DNA from: JBAUHN01 sp049680295
GTDB lineage: Bacteria > Pseudomonadota > Alphaproteobacteria > Rhodobacterales > Rhodobacteraceae
Assembly: GCA_049680295.1 (NCBI GenBank)
Contig: JBAUHN010000017.1
Location: 1 to 5,399, forward strand
Reading direction: 5' to 3'
DNA: 5,399 nucleotides
This document shows, piece after piece, positions 1 to 5,399 of the stretch. Position 1 is the stretch's first letter, and each line of letters begins with the position of its first letter. The notes below the pieces were generated by a model. It had not been told where the DNA came from. It saw only the letters and a list, made by a program, of their open reading frames with translations, and searched no databases. The position numbers and the translations under genes are program-made.

Positions 1-66
1 GCTCTCGACAAACGATCCCCGGACGACGCATTCTTTAACGTAGAACAAAACCAAAAGGCGGCATGA
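1..66 (+). CDS. C-terminal end of an IS3-family-like transposase (5' end outside window)
   Basis: Frame 1 is open from the window edge and ends with TGA at 64-66. It encodes 21 residues starting ALDKRSPDDAFFN and ending in KAA. The pattern [GA]-L-x-x-[RK]-[ST]-P-D-x-[AV]-[YF]-F close to the C-terminus is what I know from the rve-type integrase domain (OrfB) of IS3-family transposases, where it follows the catalytic DDE glutamate by a few dozen residues. None of the catalytic residues are visible here. The context supports the call: the stop is followed by about 60 noncoding bases and a sequence that looks like an IS right terminus, and coding sequence of an unrelated repeat protein then begins. 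The protein would catalyse cut-and-join transposition of its own element. Only a short peptide is seen, so the IS3 assignment is an inference. Confidence 0.6.
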   Translation, partial: ALDKRSPDDAFFNVEQNQKAA

Positions 67-96
67 AATCAACCTGATTACATCTTAGCTGAGCCG

Positions 97-114
97 CTAA
101 ACTGTTCAGTTTAG
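97..114. repeat. Perfect 8-bp palindrome inside the IS right end
   Basis: CTAAACTG (97-104) and CAGTTTAG (107-114) are exact reverse complements separated by TT. The palindrome lies between the transposase stop and the presumed terminus, and overlaps the start of the terminal motif. It may be part of the transposase binding region or a small hairpin that limits read-through. There is no T-run behind it, so I do not call it a terminator. Confidence 0.5.
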
Positions 115-128
115 TGGGACCACTTCAC

Positions 129-1300
129 ACGACTACGACAGATCGGGATGGCAATGGAACCGACTTCGTCACCGTGGATGAACAGGTCCTGAACGGGGAC
201 GACAGCACAACCCGAACGGTGTCTCAATTTGCTGGTGATGGCACGACGCTTCTGTCCCGAAGTGTGACCGATAAGAGCGCGGATCGCCGGACGGTGACAA
301 CTACAATCGACCAAAACGGCGACGGCGCAGCCGATTCAATCGTTGTTTCTGTAGAAGACGATACTGGCTTTAAGACAATTAACGAAACCCGTTTCAACAG
401 CGATGAGACCCCAATTGGGTCAATGCAGACTACAATCAGTAGTGACGGTCTGGTTGTTACGACGGATTCCAACTTTGATGGAAATGAATTTTCAGACCTA
501 CTTACAACCGAAGTTACGACCTTAGAAACAACCGGCTGGCAAACAACAGTAACAACCGAAGAAAACGATGCGCAAACCGCTCAGCGCATTACAACTGTTG
601 AGGTTAGCGACGACCAATTATTCACCTCCAGGTTCAAAGACGCTGATGGAGATGGAAATGCAGAGCGGACATCGACATCTGCAACGACGTTGCTCAGCGA
701 TGGAAGCGATCAAACAATCAGTCTTTTGTTAAGCGAAAACGAAACTGTCATTGGGCGAACCCGGACAACTATAAGCGATAACGGGTTGGAAACGACGACT
801 GAAACGGATGCGGATGCAGATAACAATTACGATTTGATATCCACGAATACCACGACTTTGCTGCAGGATGGTGGAACCCAAATTGTGCGCGAGTTGCACG
901 CCGGTTTGAGCCAGCTACGCAGCAGCAGCACGACTGTATCTAGCGACAATCTCCGGAACATTACTGTATCAACTGATGTAAACGGCGATCAAAACAACGA
1001 CATTGTCGAAACAACTATTGTGGCTGACAATGGGTTTTTCACAAACACAGTTTCCAACTTTGACGCTGATGAAGTGACGCTGCAAAGCCGCACGCAGCGC
1101 ATTGTCAGCGATGACAAGTTAACAGTTACCGTGCAAGATGACACTGATGGTGACGGTACTTTTGAAAGAATTCGGGAGGAGGATACGCAACTCCTCGCCG
1201 ATGGTTCCACTTTCACCACAATCAGTTTTAGGTCTGAAAACAATCCAAATTACAGTCAGTCCACGCGAAGTGTGAGCGATGATGGCCTGACGACGGACAG
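129..1300 (+). repeat. Seven-unit tandem coding repeat, about 168 bp period
   Basis: The first Asp or Asn codon of each calcium-loop-like motif falls at about 141, 309, 471, 639, 807, 975 and 1140, giving spacings of 162-168 bp. The units are diverged at the DNA level but clear at the protein level: for example DRDGNG, DQNGDG, DADGDG and DTDGDG at equivalent places, preceded seven or eight residues earlier by a conserved Leu in the S-D-[DN]-[GQK]-L motif. The loop in unit 5 (DADADNN) and that in unit 6 (DVNGDQNND) have lost some glycines. The first loop is shifted by one residue at its last acidic position. The array has no natural first or last unit in this window. Confidence 0.75.
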
Positions 1301-1315
1301 AAAAACTGTTGAACT

Positions 1316-1336
1316 GAGACAAATACCGAGACAAAT
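1316..1336. repeat. 9-bp direct repeat in the junction between the two convergent genes
   Basis: GAGACAAAT occurs at 1316-1324 and again at 1328-1336, separated by ACC. The pair lies in the short stretch (about 1300-1356) that separates the end of the recognisable repeat array from the stop codon of the Hint gene on the other strand. It may be a trace of a small duplication at a rearrangement joint, or chance. I see no convincing rho-independent terminator in this stretch for the minus-strand gene. Confidence 0.4.
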
Positions 1337-1356
1337 TTACAGCCGCTCTGCCGCAG

Positions 1357-3996
1357 TCAAGCAGCCACAAAATCGAGTTGAAAACAAGCCAACTCTCCTT
1401 TGGCCGCCATATCGCGCACTTCTTTGCGTTTCAAAACCGGCGCGGCGCGGGGGCCATATACTTCCTCAACGGATTTGAGTGTCAGGCCGGGTATCAAAGA
1501 ATGCAGCTTTACACGATTGAATACCGACAACATTTCCAGCGCCATTGGACCGGGGTAAAAGCTTTCGCTAGGAACATCATTTGAGATTAGGGTTGCATGT
1601 TGGTCTAGCAAGACATGCACATAGGTCGCGCGCTTGCGACCCCTTGCAAAAGAGGCCAGTCGTGTCTCCTCAGCCAAGTGTTTGGCGCGCACATAGAATT
1701 TTTCGCCATACTGCTCGCCTTCCATCAAGATGCAATGCTGCGGTGACACAACGAGAGGCAATCGATTTCCCATCGCCCCTGGCTTGATCCGAACGGGCAT
1801 TACTTTTTCTGGCAATGGCGAAATACCATCACCCAAATCTGAACTTGCAATCCACCCCACAGGTCTTGGACCATATTCGACCGTTGTGACCAGATCACCA
1901 ACGCACAATTCTTCGACCGATGTTTCCCCGTGCGAGGTCGCAATTTGGGTGCCCGATGTGAAGCAAGGAATGCCTATCGCATTGAGTTCCGGCCCGCTGT
2001 CCACCTGCGACGGCAATACCCCTTCAAGGGTGATGCTTTCACCGTTGGGAAAGGTCAGGATCGCGTCGCCTGTACCATCGCCATTGGTATCGGTTACCAC
2101 AACGTCCCAAACGGTAACCGGATCGCTGCCAGCGTCGGTCAGGCCAGATACATCCAGTTGATCTGTGGTGGTGCCATCACCAAAATCAGTGGTATCAAAC
2201 CCATAGACGGAATCATTTCCTGATCCGTCGGCCAACACGATGACATCGCGGTCAGAATCTCCCTGAACTTCGATGTAGTCATCACCCGCACCGCCGGTGA
2301 TCGTATCTTCGCCAGAGCCTGCGGAAAACCAATCGTCCCCGGCTCCGCCATCCAGAAGATCATCGCCGCTATTGCCGTAGATGTAGTCTTCGTCCAAACC
2401 GCCATAGACGGTATCATTGCCGGATCCGCCTTCCAGATTGTCACTGCCATCGCCGCCCTGGATCAGGTCATTGCCATCACCAGCACGGATATCATCCTGA
2501 CCTGTGGTGCCGATGATCGTGTCGTCGCCCGCGCCTGCCAACACGTAGCCCAGCCCGCTGGCCGCAGCAGAGCCGTCAATGAGGTCATCTTGATTCGTGC
2601 CCCAGATTTCTTCAATTTCCGAAAAGCTTGCAGTATCAGTGCCATCCGTAACAGTGCCGGCTTCATCGCCTGTCAATGTGACTGTGGCTCCGGCTGTCAG
2701 GTTGGTCAAGATAAGCTTGTCCCACCCAGAGTCGGCTGCGTCGCCGCCCGAAATCGTATCACTTCCAAAGCCGTCATGCAGCACGAACCGATCAGCGCCA
2801 TCACCGCCGTCCATGCTGTCATCGCCGGTGCCGCCGTCCAGGGTATCGCTGCCCAGACCGCCCTGTAGCGTGTCATCACCTTCTTCGCCGTAGATCAGGT
2901 CATTGCCTGCGCCACCGTCGATGCTGTCATTACCGGATGCTGACCCAGAGTGGGTAGGAACGAACGTGATGTCGGAAATACCATAATCCGAGCCATCGGT
3001 CAGATCCGTCTGGATCAGTGCGGTAAAGACGATTTGGTCAAAATCACCATGGCCCGAGACAGCGATCGTATCCGCGCCAGTGCCGGTCGAATCCATAAAA
3101 TCAGATTCGTAGACAAGTGTGCCACCATTGTAGATTTGGTAGTGACCAACTTCACCAAAGGATGCGGTTTGCAAACTGAAGGTGGTGAATGTCAGCCCAT
3201 CAATAGCGGAGTCGAAATCAACAATCAGGGTTTCGCTGAGCCCTGAAGCCAGATCGTAAGCGATTTGCTGGTCTACACCGCTGTCGGTATCTGACACCGT
3301 ACCGTTGGACCCGAAAGATCCAGCATATGTCCCGATATTTGAAACGCTGGCGGAAGTGAGCGTGCCACCAACCACGTTCTGAACGGTAACGGTAAAGCCA
3401 CTGGAGGTATCGGCATAGTTCGAGGTGGTGATCGACACCGGCGACATTCCGGCCTCGTTAGGGTCGGTATCCCCGTAAAGCACGTCATCGCCCGACCCGC
3501 CATCAATCGTGTCATCACCGCTGCCGCCATAGACGGTATCGTTTTCGAGCCCAGATTCGACGCTGTCGTTTCCCAGACCTGCACTGATCACATCCTCATG
3601 GCCAAGCGGACCGGTGCCGTCACCGCCATCGACACTTTCGCCATCGTTGTCGGTGTAGCCGCTGTCTATGTCATCATCGCCGGAGGTGCCCATGACGATG
3701 CCGTCACCGGAGGCAGAATAGGCAGGGGCAGTTGTCGCCGAGGCGGTCGTGATGAAATCAACAGTCCCGTAGTCAGGGACAAAATAGACGTTCCCGTCAT
3801 CAGCCAGCCAATACTGGCCTGGCTCAAGTTCGTTGGTGTATGGCGTGCCGCCAGCCTCGCCTGTCCAGGTCCATTGTCCGGCCCCAAGACCCGCTGGATA
3901 GCCACCATCAGCGGCAAACGAAATCGCGCCACCTCCGATTGCATCACCGGGGTCTAGATTGCCATCACCCAAGGTGACTAAGTAGCCTGTTGGCAT
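1357..3996 (-). CDS. RTX-type calcium-binding protein with C-terminal Hint domain
   Basis: This is an 879-residue protein starting MPTGYLVTLG and ending in FVAA. The ATG is chosen because GGAG lies 8 nt upstream. The N-terminal domain (about 1-100, with QWTWTGEAGG and a YFVPDYGTVD stretch) precedes RTX-like GGxGxDx repeats at about 102-176, 354-420 and 484-575. A beta-rich, non-RTX segment (about 186-347) separates the first two blocks. A segment at 581-668 (DVIVLADGSGND..., LDVSGL..., LEGV) leads to a Hint domain of about 677-825. Here Cys678 in IPCFTSGT is the expected nucleophile, followed by the VEELCVGDLV strand, SPQH754 as block-B-like histidine, H800, and SESFYPGP. RTX repeats fold on binding calcium, usually after export through a type I ABC/TolC channel. 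No Sec signal peptide or membrane segment is seen, which agrees. The Hint domain would cleave the chain before Cys678 (inference). No secretion genes are in the window, and no specific substrate or gene name is justified. Confidence 0.9.
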   Translation of the reverse strand: MPTGYLVTLGDGNLDPGDAIGGGAISFAADGGYPAGLGAGQWTWTGEAGGTPYTNELEPGQYWLADDGNVYFVPDYGTVDFITTASATTAPAYSASGDGIVMGTSGDDDIDSGYTDNDGESVDGGDGTGPLGHEDVISAGLGNDSVESGLENDTVYGGSGDDTIDGGSGDDVLYGDTDPNEAGMSPVSITTSNYADTSSGFTVTVQNVVGGTLTSASVSNIGTYAGSFGSNGTVSDTDSGVDQQIAYDLASGLSETLIVDFDSAIDGLTFTTFSLQTASFGEVGHYQIYNGGTLVYESDFMDSTGTGADTIAVSGHGDFDQIVFTALIQTDLTDGSDYGISDITFVPTHSGSASGNDSIDGGAGNDLIYGEEGDDTLQGGLGSDTLDGGTGDDSMDGGDGADRFVLHDGFGSDTISGGDAADSGWDKLILTNLTAGATVTLTGDEAGTVTDGTDTASFSEIEEIWGTNQDDLIDGSAAASGLGYVLAGAGDDTIIGTTGQDDIRAGDGNDLIQGGDGSDNLEGGSGNDTVYGGLDEDYIYGNSGDDLLDGGAGDDWFSAGSGEDTITGGAGDDYIEVQGDSDRDVIVLADGSGNDSVYGFDTTDFGDGTTTDQLDVSGLTDAGSDPVTVWDVVVTDTNGDGTGDAILTFPNGESITLEGVLPSQVDSGPELNAIGIPCFTSGTQIATSHGETSVEELCVGDLVTTVEYGPRPVGWIASSDLGDGISPLPEKVMPVRIKPGAMGNRLPLVVSPQHCILMEGEQYGEKFYVRAKHLAEETRLASFARGRKRATYVHVLLDQHATLISNDVPSESFYPGPMALEMLSVFNRVKLHSLIPGLTLKSVEEVYGPRAAPVLKRKEVRDMAAKGELACFQLDFVAA
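2272..3693 (-). repeat. Three blocks of RTX nonapeptide-like repeats within the Hint gene
   Basis: The blocks lie at about 3469-3693, 2737-2937 and 2272-2547 and encode variants of G-G-x-G-x-D-x-[LIV]-x, such as GGSGDDTID, GGAGNDLIY and GGAGDDYIE. In the parallel beta-roll known for RTX proteins, the Asp residues bind calcium. Because the same words recur, the DNA carries exact direct repeats between blocks: CCGCCATAGACGGTATC is identical at 2399-2415 and 3524-3540. Such pairs can allow block gain or loss by recombination. Confidence 0.85.
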
Positions 3997-4004
3997 GACG
4001 AATG

Positions 4005-4008
4005 CTCC
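4005..4008 (-). promoter_or_regulatory. Ribosome binding site of the RTX-Hint gene
   Basis: On the minus strand GCGGAG precedes the ATG (3994-3996). The GGAG core is separated from it by 8 nt, a good Shine-Dalgarno spacing. It supports the chosen start and argues that the N-terminus is complete. Confidence 0.65.
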
Positions 4009-4040
4009 GCTTAGGTTTTCAAGGCCCTGGGACTCAGTGG

Positions 4041-4062
4041 AGTGGCATGTCGAATTGCCACT
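4041..4062. promoter_or_regulatory. Inverted repeat upstream of the RTX-Hint gene, possible operator or 5'-leader hairpin
   Basis: AGTGGCA (4041-4047) and TGCCACT (4056-4062) are exact reverse complements around an 8-nt spacer, TGTCGAAT. The site ends 45 bp before the start codon of the minus-strand gene, where an operator or a leader hairpin would lie. An extra AGTGG directly abuts it at 4036-4040. The regulator is unknown, and no T-tract suggests termination. It may be coincidental. Confidence 0.35.
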
Positions 4063-4427
4063 AGCCTCTGAACCTGCGGTAAAGAATAGCGAGTACCAGT
4101 TTCTATTCGGTGAATTTGGTAGAATGGAATTTCGTCAAATCTGTCTCATTTTTTCAGGCTCGGAGCCCTGATACTACGTACCCCATGTTGCATATTTTGA
4201 TTGGGGCCGATGTTTCGATCCAAAAACAGAGAGTTCCCAAAAACTAACTTGTCGCCGCTCTTCTCTTCAGAAATTGGAAGTTCAGGGCGTTCAGCGGAGG
4301 TTTGCAAATGGCAGTTTGTACAGCGAAATTATCAGGTCCGCGTCGGCAAATGTGAACCTCATCGACAGTGCAAATGTGTCGCGATGTGTCGAAAGCGGTC
4401 ACTGGCGTGCATGTAGTGAAATGGCGC

Positions 4428-4530
4428 TTTGTCCGCGACTTGGTCATCGGGGCTGACGGTGTCCAATGGCCGCAATACATCGAACCAGCCATTGGCCGAA
4501 CTCAACTTGAACCGACACACCGCGGACAAA
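4428..4530. repeat. Nested inverted repeats, possible structured RNA or small dispersed element
   Basis: The outer arms TTTGTCCGCG (4428-4437) and CGCGGACAAA (4521-4530) are a perfect 10-bp inverted repeat. Inside lies a second perfect pair, CCAATGGC (4463-4470) and GCCATTGG (4488-4495), with a 17-nt loop. A cruciform or a stem-loop RNA of about 103 nt could form, although the bases between the two stems do not pair well. It sits in a gene-free region, and no transposase is associated. It could be a miniature mobile element, a degenerate repeat, or an RNA of unknown role. Confidence 0.4.
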
Positions 4531-4776
4531 CCGGACTTGTGCACACGCGGCTATTGCTGACGCAGCATTTGTTCGCAGTCGCAGCAAATTTCTTCCCGCG
4601 ATGCAGCACAGGCCACCGAAGCAGCCGTTGAAATCCGAGATCAAGTCCCAGATCTACGTCAACCTTTCGCTACGCGCTGATCCAACAAACGGGTCGCGGG
4701 CGACGTGTTAATTCGCCGCAGTTGCACTAATGTTGGGTTTCGTCACATTGCGACCGAAGTAAACAAGTGGAAACCT

Positions 4777-4793
4777 CCAGCGACGACGGCTGG
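4777..4793 (-). terminator. Weak candidate terminator behind the HAD hydrolase gene
   Basis: Downstream of the TGA of the HAD gene on the minus strand, CCAGC and GCTGG form a 5-bp GC-rich stem around a 7-nt loop. It lies about 30 nt after the stop and is followed by AGGTTTCC. The T-run is only three bases, so a rho-independent terminator is uncertain. Position is the main support. Confidence 0.25.
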
Positions 4794-4822
4794 CAAAACC
4801 GGCGCTCATCAATCTTCTTCGC

Positions 4823-5399
4823 TCAGTCCCAGCGCAAATGGTCGCAGATACCGGCAAGTTTGAGGTCGGTAAACTGATGTCTGATCAGGCCATAAGCACG
4901 CGCTAATGTTGCGGGGATGTTCATATCGCCCATGTCGATGGCATGAATGCCACCTGCAACAAAGTAGGCGGCAAAGCCGTTTTGGGCCGCACCTTTGATA
5001 TCTGTCGGTAAGCCATCACCCACAACAAGTATTCGACTTTTTGAGAGCGTCCGCCCCGCAGCGATGGTCATCTGCGTTATGGCCGCTTGATAGATTGGTG
5101 CCTCTGGCTTGCCCGCATAGGTGACTTTGCCGCCAAGTTTTTCGTACAGCTGCGCGATTGATCCGGCACAGATCACCATGCGGTTACCACTTTTCACGAC
5201 CAAGTCAGGGTTAGCGCAGATCATTTCGACCGCTTGGCACCGCATTTCCAGCAACAGAGGTTCATAGATTTTAGCGCTTTCAATCCCATCATCCAAGGGG
5301 CCAGTCAGCAGGCACAGTTTCGCGTCCTGACTGCCAACCAATGGGTGCGTTAGACTTTCCAAGATCGACTGGTCCCGCTCCGGGCCGAAATGATACAAG
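4823..5399 (-). CDS. HAD-superfamily class IIA hydrolase, TIGR01459-like (5' end outside window)
   Basis: About 191 C-terminal residues are visible, ending in HLRWD before TGA at 4823-4825. The frame is open to the window edge. The first possible start there is a TTG at 5396-5398, which I read as an internal leucine because YHFGPERD is an internal motif of this family, whose members are near 290 residues. Visible family marks, numbered from that codon, are LLTGPLDD (30-37), CANPDLVV (61-68), ICAGSIAQLYEKLGG (76-90), the motif III lysine in YAGKPEAPIY (Lys97) and the motif IV acidic pair in VVGDGLPTDIKGA (125-137). The nucleophile motif I (DxWGV-type) must lie upstream. These enzymes resemble NagD-type cytoplasmic phosphatases acting on small phosphorylated metabolites, and the substrate is unknown. 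Nothing suggests a functional link with the RTX gene 0.8 kb away. It is probably conserved flanking DNA. Confidence 0.88.
   Translation of the reverse strand, partial: LYHFGPERDQSILESLTHPLVGSQDAKLCLLTGPLDDGIESAKIYEPLLLEMRCQAVEMICANPDLVVKSGNRMVICAGSIAQLYEKLGGKVTYAGKPEAPIYQAAITQMTIAAGRTLSKSRILVVGDGLPTDIKGAAQNGFAAYFVAGGIHAIDMGDMNIPATLARAYGLIRHQFTDLKLAGICDHLRWD

Larger units (their letters stand above)
1..127 (+). mobile_element. Right end of an insertion sequence, probably IS3 family (partial)
   Basis: The element contains the transposase tail (1-66) and a noncoding right end. I place the terminus at about 127, where the sequence reads GTGGGACCACTTCA (114-127). Read inward this is TGAAGTGGTCCCAC, and it fits the TG...CA ends and the GTGGTCCC-like tips seen in many IS3-family elements. 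Immediately after it the + frame becomes a regular repeat protein, which is independent evidence for the boundary. The left end, the left inverted repeat and the other copy of any 3-4 bp target duplication (here starting CAC or CACG at 128) lie outside the window. The boundary could be off by a few bases. Confidence 0.6.
114..1478 (+). pseudogene. Truncated fragment of a large EF-hand-like tandem-repeat protein, cut 5' by the IS
   Basis: The open frame runs from a GTG at 114 to a stop ending at 1478 (454 codons), but little of either end looks native. The GTG lies inside the IS terminus, no Shine-Dalgarno stands before it, and an in-frame stop is at 90-92. Residues 6 to about 395 form seven imperfect units of 54-56 residues. 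Each unit has a D-x-[DN]-x-[DN]-x-x-x-[DE] calcium-loop-like motif starting near residues 10, 66, 120, 176, 232, 288 and 343, followed by T-rich strands, often an [AS]DGS-type turn, and a closing S-[DS]-[DN]-x-L. After about residue 396 the pattern vanishes. The tail is basic and proline-rich, and from 1357 it is simply the antisense of the Hint gene. The composition is rich in Thr, Asp, Ser and Asn with no Cys in the repeat part, typical of secreted or surface repeat proteins of alphaproteobacteria. By eye it is more A-rich than the neighbouring Hint gene. A role in calcium-dependent folding of an adhesin-like protein is an inference. I do not recognise a named gene. Confidence 0.7.
3997..4822. 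other. Intergenic region of about 826 bp without a convincing gene
   Basis: All open frames here are 60-90 codons long, overlap each other on both strands, and show no recognisable domain or coherent composition. The left part (4081-4210) is AT-richer and should hold the promoter of the RTX-Hint gene. A TTGACG box lies on the minus strand at 4133-4138 but has no good -10 at the normal distance, so I do not place a promoter. The middle part holds a nested inverted repeat (4428-4530). A 15-codon reading frame at 4308-4355 (+) has GGAGG seven bases before its ATG but no gene behind it. The stretch 4380-4650 repeats words such as AAAGCGGTCACTGG and TTTGTCCGCG, which resemble noncoding dispersed sequence I associate with Rhodobacterales genomes. 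That resemblance is from memory only. Confidence 0.6.

Noticed and set aside
1357..1478. The last 40 or so codons of the + strand frame as a genuine C-terminal domain
   Set aside because: They are the exact antisense of the conserved end of the Hint protein, carry no repeat signal, and have a basic, proline-rich composition unlike the rest.
1378..3957. Many frames of 60-140 codons on both strands inside the RTX-Hint gene
   Set aside because: They are shadows of the GC-rich repetitive coding sequence, without ribosome binding sites or domains. The minus-strand frame explains the whole stretch.
4110..4138. A sigma-70-like promoter for the RTX-Hint gene with TTGACG as -35
   Set aside because: At 16-18 bp spacing the downstream hexamers (for example ATTCAC) hardly match a -10 box, so the assignment would be a guess.
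4150..4170. GGCTCGGAGCC palindrome next to a T-run as a terminator
   Set aside because: The T-run lies before the palindrome on the + strand, and on the minus strand it reads as A. Neither orientation gives a stem followed by T.
4296..4355. A 15-codon leader peptide (+) with GGAGG seven bases before ATG at 4308
   Set aside because: The Shine-Dalgarno is good, but no + strand gene follows that it could control and the peptide shows no regulatory codon run. It is noted in the intergenic entry only.
4201..4644. Overlapping short frames in the intergenic region as small genes
   Set aside because: They compete on both strands, have no recognisable motifs and no convincing starts. The inverted repeats fit noncoding DNA better.
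4693..4704. GTCGC-GG-GCGAC hairpin as a terminator
   Set aside because: The stem is short with a two-base centre and has no T-tract on either side. It is common by chance in GC-rich DNA.
5396..5398. TTG as the true start of the HAD hydrolase
   Set aside because: The codon sits directly before an internal family motif (YHFGPERD), and the N-terminal catalytic motif I would be missing. The gene simply continues beyond the edge.

Overview
The window looks like an accessory region of an alphaproteobacterial chromosome or plasmid, most likely a marine Rhodobacterales (Roseobacter-type) bacterium. The main reasons are an RTX protein with a C-terminal Hint domain and an N-terminus beginning MPTGYLVTLG, a layout I associate with that order, and a TIGR01459-type HAD hydrolase. 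This assignment rests on recall of family appearance, since no search was run.

Layout from left to right. Positions 1-127 are the tail of an insertion sequence, probably IS3 family: the last 21 codons of a transposase on the + strand, a short palindrome, and a right terminus ending ...CCACTTCA near 127. Directly after it, 128 to about 1300 (+), is the inside of a large repeat protein with seven copies of a roughly 56-residue unit, each carrying one EF-hand-like DxDxDG loop. It lacks a native start because the IS sits on that side. The repeat pattern also stops abruptly near 1300, after which the open frame runs on into the antisense of the next gene. I read it as a broken remnant.

Positions 1357-3996 (-) hold one long, apparently intact gene for an 879-residue protein: a short N-terminal domain, three blocks of RTX-like GGxGxDx calcium-binding repeats, a beta-rich insert between the first two blocks, and a Hint (self-cleavage type) domain near the C-terminus. 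It has a good ribosome binding site and no classical signal peptide, as expected for type I secretion. Positions 3997-4822 contain no convincing gene. They hold the upstream region of the Hint gene, a 7-bp inverted repeat and a nested inverted-repeat structure at 4428-4530. At 4823-5399 (-) is the C-terminal two thirds of a class IIA HAD-like phosphatase whose start lies outside the window.

The two calcium-binding repeat genes converge tail to tail: one is intact and the other is cut at both ends. They may once have been part of a surface or secreted-protein locus now eroding by IS activity. The HAD gene looks like unrelated housekeeping DNA flanking this accessory stretch. I did not find a defence system, CRISPR array, tRNA or rRNA.
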